Position numbers and translations under genes: made by a program
Shown: piece by piece, positions 26,453 through 33,006 of the stretch
Numbering within the stretch: position 1 is the first letter of the stretch
Layout of the letters: each line of letters opens with the position of its first letter
Notes under the pieces: generated by a model
The model's input: only the letters and a program-made list of their open reading frames with translations
Told to the model about the DNA's origin: nothing
The model's database searches: none
Origin: an uncultured Myxococcales bacterium
GTDB taxonomy: Bacteria; Myxococcota_A; Polyangia; Palsa-1104; JAEUJZ01
Reading direction: 5' to 3'
Assembly: GCA_937868485.1 (NCBI GenBank)
Contig: CALMML010000322.1
Span: 1-33,006, forward strand
Length of the DNA: 33,006 bases

Positions 26453-26464
26453 ACGTAAGGGTTC
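26453..26464 (+). promoter_or_regulatory. Right arm of the inverted motif, overlapping the ribosome-binding site
   Basis: ACGTAAGGGTTC, the inverted copy of the motif at 26374-26385. It includes the AAGGG ribosome-binding site of the merR-like gene, so a protein or RNA interaction here could affect translation as well as transcription. ACGTAAGGG also occurs at 20743-20751. Confidence 0.5.
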
Positions 26465-26467
26465 AAG

Positions 26468-27016
26468 TTGCAAACCAAGCACCAGACAGCCGAGGTCCCG
26501 GAACACACGGAGACCAAAGGGGACAGCGAAAGCGGGCAGCCACGGCCCGATAAGCTGCTGCGCATTGGTCAGCTTGCCGAGCTGTGCAACAAAACCACGC
26601 GAGCGCTTCATCTGTATGAAGAGCTGGGGCTGCTCAAGCCGGTGATTCGCTCACGCGGCGGCTTTCGGCTGTATTCGCAGACGGCGATCGAGCGTGTGCA
26701 GTGGATTACGCGACTGCAAGATGCGGATGTCTCTCTCGGGGAAATCTCGCAGCTGCTACGTGATCTCGAAGAACAGCGCGTCGGTAGCGAGGCCATGACC
26801 AAGCTGCGCTCGCTGCTTGAACAAAAGCTGAAAGAAACGCGCGAGCAGATCGACAAGCTGCGAATGCTCGAACAGGACTTACAGGCCGGGCTCAGCTATC
26901 TCGACGGTTGCAAGGTGTGCAGCACCGAAACCCCCGCCTCGGAATGTGGTGGCTGTCGAATTCACGGCCACGACGGACCCCAGCCGCTGATGGTGGCCGG
27001 GGTGCTGGTTAGCTAA
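26468..27016 (+). CDS. MerR-family regulator with four-cysteine C-terminal motif, head of the isc operon
   Basis: Transcription regulator of 182 residues. TTG (26468) is the only plausible start before the DNA-binding domain; AAGGG lies six bases upstream. The MerR winged helix spans about residues 30-98: [27 protein letters not shown], then [10 protein letters not shown] and [21 protein letters not shown] long dimerisation helix follows (100-143). The C-terminus has Cys148-x2-Cys151-x8-Cys160-x2-Cys163 then His166 and His168, a pattern that could bind a Fe-S cluster or zinc; SoxR also holds a cluster there but with closer cysteine spacing. The gene is ten bases before iscS, replacing the usual Rrf2 regulator IscR. 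A role as Fe-S or metal sensor for the operon is inferred. A disordered 28-residue leader precedes the domain. Confidence 0.88.
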   Translation: MQTKHQTAEVPEHTETKGDSESGQPRPDKLLRIGQLAELCNKTTRALHLYEELGLLKPVIRSRGGFRLYSQTAIERVQWITRLQDADVSLGEISQLLRDLEEQRVGSEAMTKLRSLLEQKLKETREQIDKLRMLEQDLQAGLSYLDGCKVCSTETPASECGGCRIHGHDGPQPLMVAGVLVS

Positions 27017-27026
27017 AGGACGAAAC

Positions 27027-28247
27027 ATGGCGCTCAAGCTCCCGATTTTTATGGACTATCACTCGACGACCCCGGTGGATCCGCGCGTCCTCGAGACGAT
27101 GCTGCCCTACTTCACGACGCACTTTGGCAACGCGGCGAGCCGCAACCACGCGTTTGGCTGGACTGCCGAAAAAGCCGTCGATGATGCACGCGAGCAGGTC
27201 GGTCAGCTCATCGGAGCCTCGGGCAAAGAGATCGTGTTTACCTCGGGCGCAACCGAGTCAAACAACCTGGCCATCAAGGGCGCGGCGCACTTTTACAAAG
27301 ATCGCGGCAACCACATCATCACGACGCAGATTGAGCACAAAGCGGTGCTCGATACCTGCAAGCGGCTGGAGCTGGAAGGCTTCGAGGTGACGTATCTGCC
27401 GGTGGAATCCGACGGAAGGCTGCGTCCCGAGCTGCTCGCGCAAGCGATGACCGACCGCACGATCCTGGTGTCGGTGATGCTGGCAAACAACGAGATCGGA
27501 ACGATTCAGCCGCTCAAAGAAATCGGCCAGATCGTGAAGGCTCGCGGCGCGCTGCTTCACACCGACGCAGTGCAAGGCGTGGGCAAGATTCCGTTCGACG
27601 TAAACGATGTGCAAGCGGATCTGGTGTCGCTGACGGCGCACAAGATGTACGGTCCGAAAGGCGTCGGGGCGCTGTATGTCCGTCGCAAGCCGCGGATTCG
27701 TCTGGAAGCCCAGATGGATGGTGGCGGTCACGAGCGAGGTCTGCGCTCGGGCACGCTCAATGTTCCAGGCATCGTCGGCTTTGGCAAAGCATGCGAGATC
27801 GCCAAGCACGAAATGGTCGAGGAGTCGGCGCGGATTGCCCGGATGCGCGATCGTCTGGAAACCGCGCTGATGCAGTCGATGCCACACGTCTTCCGCAATG
27901 GCTCGGTGCAGCATCGTCTGCCCGGCAACGCGAACCTAAGCTTTGCGTACGTCGAGGGTGAAGGCCTTCTGATGGCGCTCAAAGACGTCGCGGTGTCGTC
28001 GGGTTCGGCTTGTACGTCAGCGTCGCTGGAGCCGTCGTATGTGCTGCGTGCGCTCGGGATTGGCGAAGAGCTGGCGCATACCTCGATTCGCTTTGGTCTG
28101 GGCCGCTTCACCACCGAGGAAGAAGTGGACTTCGTTATCAAGCTCACCGTCGACAAAGTGAGCCGTCTTCGTGAAATGTCGCCGCTGTGGGAAATGGTCC
28201 AAGAAGGCGTCGACCTCAAGAGCATCGAGTGGACCGCTGCCCACTAG
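27027..28247 (+). CDS. iscS: Cysteine desulfurase IscS
   Basis: PLP enzyme that takes sulfur from cysteine and passes it as persulfide to IscU. The 406-residue product shows [14 protein letters not shown] at the start, [12 protein letters not shown], His104 in [10 protein letters not shown], the PLP-binding Lys206 in [12 protein letters not shown], and the catalytic Cys329 in the class I loop [21 protein letters not shown]. Its length and the SSGSACTS loop mark it as IscS/NifS rather than SufS. AAAGGA precedes the ATG at 27027. It starts ten bases after the regulator and 27 bases before iscU. Confidence 0.98.
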   Translation: MALKLPIFMDYHSTTPVDPRVLETMLPYFTTHFGNAASRNHAFGWTAEKAVDDAREQVGQLIGASGKEIVFTSGATESNNLAIKGAAHFYKDRGNHIITTQIEHKAVLDTCKRLELEGFEVTYLPVESDGRLRPELLAQAMTDRTILVSVMLANNEIGTIQPLKEIGQIVKARGALLHTDAVQGVGKIPFDVNDVQADLVSLTAHKMYGPKGVGALYVRRKPRIRLEAQMDGGGHERGLRSGTLNVPGIVGFGKACEIAKHEMVEESARIARMRDRLETALMQSMPHVFRNGSVQHRLPGNANLSFAYVEGEGLLMALKDVAVSSGSACTSASLEPSYVLRALGIGEELAHTSIRFGLGRFTTEEEVDFVIKLTVDKVSRLREMSPLWEMVQEGVDLKSIEWTAAH

Positions 28248-28274
28248 CGTCTGCACACACAAAGAGAACACACC

Positions 28275-28682
28275 ATGGCTTACAGCAACAAAGTCATCGA
28301 CCACTACGAAAACCCGCGCAACGTCGGTAGCTTCGACAAAAACGATCCCGATGTCGGGACTGGTCTCGTCGGAGCCCCGGCTTGCGGCGACGTGATGAAG
28401 CTTCAGCTCAAGATCGGCGACGACGGCGTGATTCAAGACGCGCGGTTTAAGACGTTCGGCTGCGGCTCGGCCATCGCCAGCTCGTCGCTGGTGACGGAGT
28501 GGGTGAAGGGCATGTCGATCGAGGACGCGGAAAAGATCCAAAACTCGTCGATTGCCGACGAGCTGAACCTGCCGCCGGTCAAGATCCACTGCTCGGTGCT
28601 GGCTGAAGACGCGATCAAAGCCGCGATTGCCGATTACCGTCGCAAAAAAGGCCCAGGCAGCGAGACGGAGAAAGCGAGCTAA
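28275..28682 (+). CDS. iscU: Iron-sulfur cluster scaffold IscU
   Basis: Scaffold on which new Fe-S clusters are built. The 135-residue product begins [20 protein letters not shown], the hallmark IscU N-terminus. Cluster ligands Cys37 (APACGD, with Asp39), Cys63 ([11 protein letters not shown]) and Cys106 ([11 protein letters not shown]) are all present, as is LPPVK at 99-103, the motif bound by the chaperone HscA. The only difference from E. coli is a short charged C-terminal extension. Only two bases separate it from iscA. Confidence 0.98.
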   Translation: MAYSNKVIDHYENPRNVGSFDKNDPDVGTGLVGAPACGDVMKLQLKIGDDGVIQDARFKTFGCGSAIASSSLVTEWVKGMSIEDAEKIQNSSIADELNLPPVKIHCSVLAEDAIKAAIADYRRKKGPGSETEKAS

Positions 28683-28684
28683 CG

Positions 28685-29026
28685 ATGGGCATCCAAGCAA
28701 CCAGCAAAGCCATCGCCGAGGTCAAGCGCCTGCAAGAAAAGCGCATGTCGGAAGGCAAAGCTGCGCAAGGGCTTCGCATCGGCATCCGCGGCGGCGGCTG
28801 CACCGGCTTTTCCTACCTGTTCGAGTGGGCCGACGAGCCGCCTCGTAGCACCGACCGCGTGTTCGAGTTCCACGACGGTGTTCGCATCTTTGTCGACCCG
28901 AAGAGCCTGGTCTATTTAAACGGCACGGAGCTGGACTTCGTGACGAGCATGATGGGCTACGGCTTCAAGTTCCAGAACCCCAACACCAAGGGAAGCTGTG
29001 GCTGCGGTGAGAGCGTCCAGTTCTAA
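28685..29026 (+). CDS. iscA: A-type Fe-S carrier IscA
   Basis: Carrier that accepts Fe-S clusters or iron and delivers them to target proteins. The 113-residue product contains all three conserved cysteines: Cys39 ([10 protein letters not shown]) and Cys105/Cys107 (GSCGCGESV). The body matches the HesB/IscA fold ([26 protein letters not shown]). It is co-translated with iscU and its end overlaps the hscB start by 29 bases. IscA and ErpA cannot be separated by sequence alone, but the operon position favours IscA. Confidence 0.95.
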   Translation: MGIQATSKAIAEVKRLQEKRMSEGKAAQGLRIGIRGGGCTGFSYLFEWADEPPRSTDRVFEFHDGVRIFVDPKSLVYLNGTELDFVTSMMGYGFKFQNPNTKGSCGCGESVQF

Positions 29027-29573
29027 GACGTACTTTTCGCTGCTCGATCTGCCCGCGCGATTTTCGGTCGATTTGGCGGATTTGGAGCAGCGTTACCGCG
29101 AAAAGTCGCGAAACTGGCATCCTGACCGCTTCAGTCGGGCTCCAGCGAGCGAGCGCGCAGCCGTGCTTCAGCGTGCGACCGAGCTAAACGAAGCGTATCG
29201 GACGCTGCGCAGCGACAGCAAGCGCGCGGCGTATCTGCTGAAGCTTCACGGGATCGATGTCAGCGACGAACGCCAAAAGCCCGCGCTCGATCCGGCGTTT
29301 CTCGGTGAGATCTTGGAGCTACGCGAAGAGCTGGCGGATGCGCGCGTCGAGCGTGACGATGCCAAGCTGTCGTCCATCAAGCGCAGGATCGAATCCGAGC
29401 AGCAGCAGCTCTCTGAGCGACTGCACGCAGGCTTTGTCCGTCTGGAACAAGAAGATCCCGCCGCGCTGTCCGAGCTGACCGAGACGGTCTTTGTGCAGCG
29501 CTATTACCAGCGCTTCGCCGACGACATTGCGGAATACGAAGAAGCGCAAGCTGGCCACAGGGCCGTGCTATAA
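28998..29573 (+). CDS. hscB: Co-chaperone HscB (J protein)
   Basis: J-domain protein that brings IscU to HscA and stimulates its ATPase. The 191-residue product starts with GTG at 28998 (AAGGGAAG just upstream, within iscA); GTG at 29007 is an alternative. The J domain covers about 11-80 with HPD at 41-43 (NWHPDRFS) and a conserved [20 protein letters not shown] helix. The C-terminal three-helix bundle (about 95-185, with [12 protein letters not shown] and [10 protein letters not shown]) is the IscU-binding HscB domain. Confidence 0.95.
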   Translation: MAAVRASSSKTYFSLLDLPARFSVDLADLEQRYREKSRNWHPDRFSRAPASERAAVLQRATELNEAYRTLRSDSKRAAYLLKLHGIDVSDERQKPALDPAFLGEILELREELADARVERDDAKLSSIKRRIESEQQQLSERLHAGFVRLEQEDPAALSELTETVFVQRYYQRFADDIAEYEEAQAGHRAVL

Positions 29574-29643
29574 GCCCGCGCAGCGTTGCGGACTTGGTTC
29601 GCCTCCCGTCGTCAACCTTAGCCAAAAGACCAAGAGTACATCG

Positions 29644-31599
29644 ATGAGCCTGTTTCAAATTGCCGAGCCTGGCGAGTCCACGGCCAAGGAAGCGTGTAAA
29701 GGTCGCGTCGTCGGAATCGACCTTGGCACCACGAACTCGCTGGTTGCGGTGGTGCGCGACGGAGATCCGCAGTGCCTGCTTGATGAGCACGGACAAGCAC
29801 TTCTTCCGTCGGTGGTTCGCTATCGAGCCGGGGTTGCGCCGGTCGTTGGTCAAGCGGCCAAGAGCAGCGCAGCGGAAGCACCTCACGACACGATTGCGTC
29901 GGTGAAGCGCTTCATGGGCCGAGGCCCCGCAGACATCGCCAAAGACGGCACGGCGCAGCGCTTCGGTCAGTATCGATTTGCGGACGCCGCGCAGCATCAA
30001 GATGGCGTGGTGCGACTGCTCGTCTCTGCGCCCGGTGGACTGCGAGCGGTGACGCCGCTGGAAGTCAGCGCCGAGATCCTGCGTGTGCTGCGAAATCGGG
30101 CGGAAGAACAGCTCGGTGGTGAGCTAGAAGGCGCGGTCATCACGGTTCCGGCGTATTTCGACGATGCGCAGCGTCAAGCCACCAAAGATGCGGGCCGACT
30201 GGCTGGCCTTCAGGTGATGCGACTGCTCAATGAGCCGACGGCGGCAGCGCTGGCGTATGGGCTCGACAAGAAGCGTGAAGGCAAGTTCGCGGTCTACGAT
30301 CTGGGCGGCGGCACGTTCGATGTCTCGATTCTGGATCTGTGCGACGGAATCTTTACGGTCATGGCGACGAGCGGAGACACGGCGCTCGGCGGTGATGACA
30401 TGGATGCGGCGCTGGCGGAGCTGCTGCTGTCGAAGCATCCTGCTCGCGAGAGCCTACGTGCTCCGACGAGCCAAGATCCGATCTTCGCGCGACAGCTTCT
30501 GGATACAGCACGGGCCATCAAGCATGAGCTGACGACGCATGAGCAAGCGACGGTGACGTGGGAAGCTGCGTCGCTGACGGTGACTCGGAGTGAGTTTGAC
30601 CAAGCGATTGCGCCGATCCTGAATCGGACTGCAGGTCCGTGCCGACGGGCGATGAAAGATGCCGAGCTGACTGGGAAGGATCTTTCGGGTGTGATTCTCG
30701 TCGGTGGAGCGACGCGTGTTCCTGCGGTGCGACGCTTCGTTGGTGAGCTGTTTGGTCAGTCGCCGCTGTGTGATCTCGATCCCGAACAAGTGGTCGCGCT
30801 CGGTGCGGCGGTGCAAGCCGATATTCTGTCGAGTGAGCGTCAAGACGCGCTGCTGATTGATGTGACACCGCTGTCGCTCGGACTGGAGCTGATGGGCGGA
30901 ATCGTCGAAAAGATCATCCCGCGAAACAGTCGCGTTCCGACGGGAGCCAAGCAGGTTTTTACGACCTACGCCGACGGACAGACTGGCTTCGATCTGCACG
31001 TTGTCCAAGGCGAACGGGAAACCGCTGGGGAGTGTCGCAGCCTGGCGCGCTTCAAGCTGACCGGCGTTCCAAAGATGGCGGCGGGCATGGCTCGCCTGGA
31101 AGTGATGTTTCTGATCGACGAAAACGGCCTGCTCGCAGTGGACGCGCGCGAGCTGACGTCGGGACGGGCTGCGCACATCGCGGTCAAGCCGTCGTATGGA
31201 CTGAGCGAAGAGCAGATCGAACAAATGCTCGTCGATAGCTTTGAGCACGCCGAGGGAGACCTGCGCAAGCGCGCACTGCTGGAGCAGCGCGTCGAGGCGG
31301 AGCGAATCCTGCAAGCGCTTGAGATTGCCCTTGCGCAAGACGGTTCGCTGCTCAGCGAAGAAGAAATGCAGCCAATTGTCGAGGCGCGCACTGCCCTGCA
31401 AGCGGCCCGTACTGGCGTCGATCATCGACTGATTGCCGACTGCATCACCGCGCTGGATGTCGTCAGCAAAGAGTTCGCGCAGCGTCGGATGAACGCCGGA
31501 CTGAGCCGAGCCGTCACTGGAAAGTCGGTTGGAACCGTCGAAAAAGCCGTTCACTTCGACGAAAACGATCTGCCCAAAAGCATCCCTCTCGCCGAGTGA
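29644..31599 (+). CDS. hscA: Fe-S assembly Hsp70 chaperone HscA
   Basis: Specialised Hsp70 that releases clusters from IscU. From the ATG at 29644 the product has 651 residues, slightly longer than E. coli HscA; the frame is open further upstream into hscB but homology starts here. ATPase-domain motifs: [66 protein letters not shown]. The substrate domain begins near [26 protein letters not shown], followed by a helical lid. The HscB partner and the LPPVK motif in IscU confirm HscA rather than DnaK. Four bases separate it from fdx. Confidence 0.97.
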   Translation: MSLFQIAEPGESTAKEACKGRVVGIDLGTTNSLVAVVRDGDPQCLLDEHGQALLPSVVRYRAGVAPVVGQAAKSSAAEAPHDTIASVKRFMGRGPADIAKDGTAQRFGQYRFADAAQHQDGVVRLLVSAPGGLRAVTPLEVSAEILRVLRNRAEEQLGGELEGAVITVPAYFDDAQRQATKDAGRLAGLQVMRLLNEPTAAALAYGLDKKREGKFAVYDLGGGTFDVSILDLCDGIFTVMATSGDTALGGDDMDAALAELLLSKHPARESLRAPTSQDPIFARQLLDTARAIKHELTTHEQATVTWEAASLTVTRSEFDQAIAPILNRTAGPCRRAMKDAELTGKDLSGVILVGGATRVPAVRRFVGELFGQSPLCDLDPEQVVALGAAVQADILSSERQDALLIDVTPLSLGLELMGGIVEKIIPRNSRVPTGAKQVFTTYADGQTGFDLHVVQGERETAGECRSLARFKLTGVPKMAAGMARLEVMFLIDENGLLAVDARELTSGRAAHIAVKPSYGLSEEQIEQMLVDSFEHAEGDLRKRALLEQRVEAERILQALEIALAQDGSLLSEEEMQPIVEARTALQAARTGVDHRLIADCITALDVVSKEFAQRRMNAGLSRAVTGKSVGTVEKAVHFDENDLPKSIPLAE

Positions 31600-31603
31600 G
31601 AAC

Positions 31604-31963
31604 ATGCCCACCGTTACCTTTTTGAACGATCCCGGCCCCGACGGCAAACCGAAGAGCATTGAGGTTGCAGCGGGCACCAGCATTCTCGAAGCGGCCAAGC
31701 GCGCGCATGCTCAAGTGGGCTACGCGTGCGGCGGCGTCTGTGCGTGCTCGACGTGTCACGTCTACGTTCGCTCGGGCCAAGCGACGCTCAGCCCGCAGAA
31801 AGACAAAGAAGAAGACATCCTCGACAAAGCGTTCGATGTCCGCGCAAACTCCCGTCTGAGCTGCCAAGCACGTCTCGCGAGTGGCTCCGTCGAAGTCGAG
31901 ATCTCTCGCGAAAGCCGTCGCGCCTACGCCGACGAACATCCCGAGTCACGCACATCGGGCTAA
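31604..31963 (+). CDS. fdx: Adrenodoxin-type [2Fe-2S] ferredoxin of the ISC system
   Basis: Ferredoxin that supplies electrons for Fe-S assembly. The 119-residue product starts at ATG 31604 and has the adrenodoxin-type pattern Cys42-x5-Cys48-x2-Cys51 (ACGGVCACSTCHVYV) plus Cys87 (SRLSCQARL). Cys46 is an additional cysteine inside the loop, also found in E. coli Fdx. The C-terminal tail (SRRAYADEHPE) is short and charged. It is the last gene of the operon; no iscX follows, and the convergent kinase gene begins its coding end 26 bases away. Confidence 0.96.
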   Translation: MPTVTFLNDPGPDGKPKSIEVAAGTSILEAAKRAHAQVGYACGGVCACSTCHVYVRSGQATLSPQKDKEEDILDKAFDVRANSRLSCQARLASGSVEVEISRESRRAYADEHPESRTSG

Positions 31964-31989
31964 GCAAGTCTCGACGGCGGCATCAGGGT

Positions 31990-33006
31990 CTACACCGCCA
32001 GTTGCTGTCGCTGGAGCAGAGACTGCATCGCCTGTGCAGCCGCAAGCTGTTCCAACACCAACTCGATGGTGCTGCGCTCGCTCAGCTTGTCGGTCCGATG
32101 ATCGTCGAGCATCAGTCGGGCAAGCTGCGGCCAACCGATCCGCGCTTGCTCGGCCAGCTCGCGAAGCTCTCGTCGCAGACGATACAGCTCTGGCTCGGGC
32201 GAGGTCGGTGCCGAAAACAGCACCTGCGCCAGCAGCCGCTCTTTTTCCTCAATCGCCCGTCGCAGCCGTCCGCGCTCAAACTCGGGCAGCTCGCTCTCTA
32301 GCTGAAGCCGCTCGCTCAGCGCGAGGATCTGCTGACGAAGCTCGCTCTTGTGCTGCTGAAGCCGCGACTGCTGAAGCTGAACCTGATCGTTGAGCAGCTT
32401 GATTCGCTTGTGCCGCTTGTCTTGCGCCACCGCGTTTCCGACGAGCAGCTCTCGCAGCGTCTGCGGTCTGTCCGGCCAGCCATCGCCCCACAGCTTCTGA
32501 CCAAGCGGCTCTAGCAGCGACGAAAGCCGCGCGAGCAAGTGGACGATCTCGCTGTCAATCGCCTCGATTTCCGCCTGTCGCGCCGCTGTGTTCGCATCCC
32601 CGCGAGGCAAGATCACCGTCGCAGCACGCGGCTCTGGCGGTAGGCTCGACGACGGCAAAATCACCGTCTCTTTTTCGCGCAGCGCCGGGTCCGCACTGCT
32701 CGCCTTCGGCTGTTCCGAGCGCATCAGCTGCACCGAGCGCGTCGGCAATAGGGCCCGAATCCGCGCCAGGATTTCCACCGTTTCCGACGCAGAGGGACGC
32801 TTGAGCGGGTTCTTTTCCAGCAGCTGCGCCGCCAGCTCGTCCAGCTCTCGCGGGATCATCGAATCCCGACGACGCTCCGACAGCTTGGGCGGCACCACGT
32901 TCATGTGTCCGTGCAGGATCTCTTTGAGATCGCCCTTCCACGGCGGCTCACCGACGATGGTGTCGTGCAGCATGATCCCCAGCGCGTACAAATCCACCGA
33001 CGGAGA
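31990..33006 (-). CDS. Ser/Thr protein kinase, C-terminal part (runs off right edge)
   Basis: The visible 338 residues contain only the end of a eukaryotic-type kinase domain: SVDLYALGIMLHDTIVGEPPW (subdomain IX, Asp-x3-LG), then DELAAQLLEKNPLKRPSASE with the subdomain XI arginine. The catalytic loop and ATP site lie beyond the edge. After a short linker with two TVILP motifs, residues about 150-310 are a long Gln/Leu/Glu/Arg-rich coiled coil (LLNDQVQLQQSRLQQHKSEL), and no membrane segment is seen, so this looks like a soluble kinase with a coiled-coil regulatory tail. Myxococcota have many such kinases; the substrate is unknown. Confidence 0.9.
   Translation of the reverse strand, partial: SPSVDLYALGIMLHDTIVGEPPWKGDLKEILHGHMNVVPPKLSERRRDSMIPRELDELAAQLLEKNPLKRPSASETVEILARIRALLPTRSVQLMRSEQPKASSADPALREKETVILPSSSLPPEPRAATVILPRGDANTAARQAEIEAIDSEIVHLLARLSSLLEPLGQKLWGDGWPDRPQTLRELLVGNAVAQDKRHKRIKLLNDQVQLQQSRLQQHKSELRQQILALSERLQLESELPEFERGRLRRAIEEKERLLAQVLFSAPTSPEPELYRLRRELRELAEQARIGWPQLARLMLDDHRTDKLSERSTIELVLEQLAAAQAMQSLLQRQQLAV

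Noticed and set aside
26468-27016. Possibility that the isc regulator is IscR (Rrf2 family)
   Set aside because: The DNA-binding domain has MerR signatures ([21 protein letters not shown]) and lacks the Rrf2 layout and IscR cysteine spacing.
30454-31698. 414-codon minus-strand frame opposite hscA
   Set aside because: HscA motifs are unambiguous on the plus strand and this frame has no family features.

Overview
The window looks like chromosomal DNA from a GC-rich, double-membraned bacterium of the Myxococcota (deltaproteobacterial) type. The assignment is an inference from gene style: many large secreted lipoproteins with cysteine-rich modules, an OmpA protein with thrombospondin type 3 repeats, proline-aspartate-leucine repeat spacers, FG-GAP propellers, a Ser/Thr protein kinase and a histone H1-like KAPKAA protein. 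No 16S gene or other decisive marker is present. I saw no insertion sequence, phage gene, tRNA, rRNA or CRISPR array.

Layout. (1) 1-1320, minus strand: a heat-shock operon fmdB-like - groES - groEL (groEL runs off the left edge), headed by a CIRCE element that overlaps the -35 box. (2) 1386-3868, minus: a cysteine-rich beta-helix lipoprotein and a secreted DUF1287 protein. (3) 4071-8472, plus: TSP3/OmpA outer-membrane protein, MgtE magnesium channel, UspA protein. (4) 8478-10010, minus: a polysaccharide deacetylase with an extra N-terminal domain. (5) 10199-13020, plus: a class 3 lipase-like protein with a long glycine-rich, internally duplicated tail, followed by a YbjN/secretion-chaperone-like gene. 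(6) 13017-15233, minus: FG-GAP lipoprotein. (7) 15632-16315, plus: histone H1-like protein with a terminal helical domain, followed by hairpins and a bidirectional terminator. (8) 16510-17343, minus: RlpA-like double-psi barrel protein; then about 680 bases without a gene, AT-rich and then purine-rich. (9) 18027-20700, minus: epimerase, membrane protein, PDL-repeat protein. (10) 20871-22713, plus: OmpA-domain lipoprotein and a beta-barrel protein with YQPAPV repeats. (11) 22718-26257, minus: lipoprotein and a 5'-nucleotidase-family lipoprotein. (12) 26468-31963, plus: a complete iron-sulfur assembly operon, merR-like - iscS - iscU - iscA - hscB - hscA - fdx. (13) 31990-33006, minus: the C-terminal part of a Ser/Thr kinase.

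How the genes work together. The clearest functional unit is the ISC operon: IscS supplies sulfur, IscU is the scaffold, HscB/HscA release the cluster, IscA and ferredoxin serve as carrier and electron donor. The usual Rrf2 regulator IscR is absent. Its place is taken by a MerR-family protein with a C-terminal four-cysteine motif, which may sense Fe-S status. This is the most interesting regulatory idea in the window. The second is the lipase/YbjN pair, which looks like a secreted effector and its chaperone or partner. The rest is mostly envelope biology (surface lipoproteins, porin-like and peptidoglycan-binding proteins, polysaccharide modification) plus protein folding.
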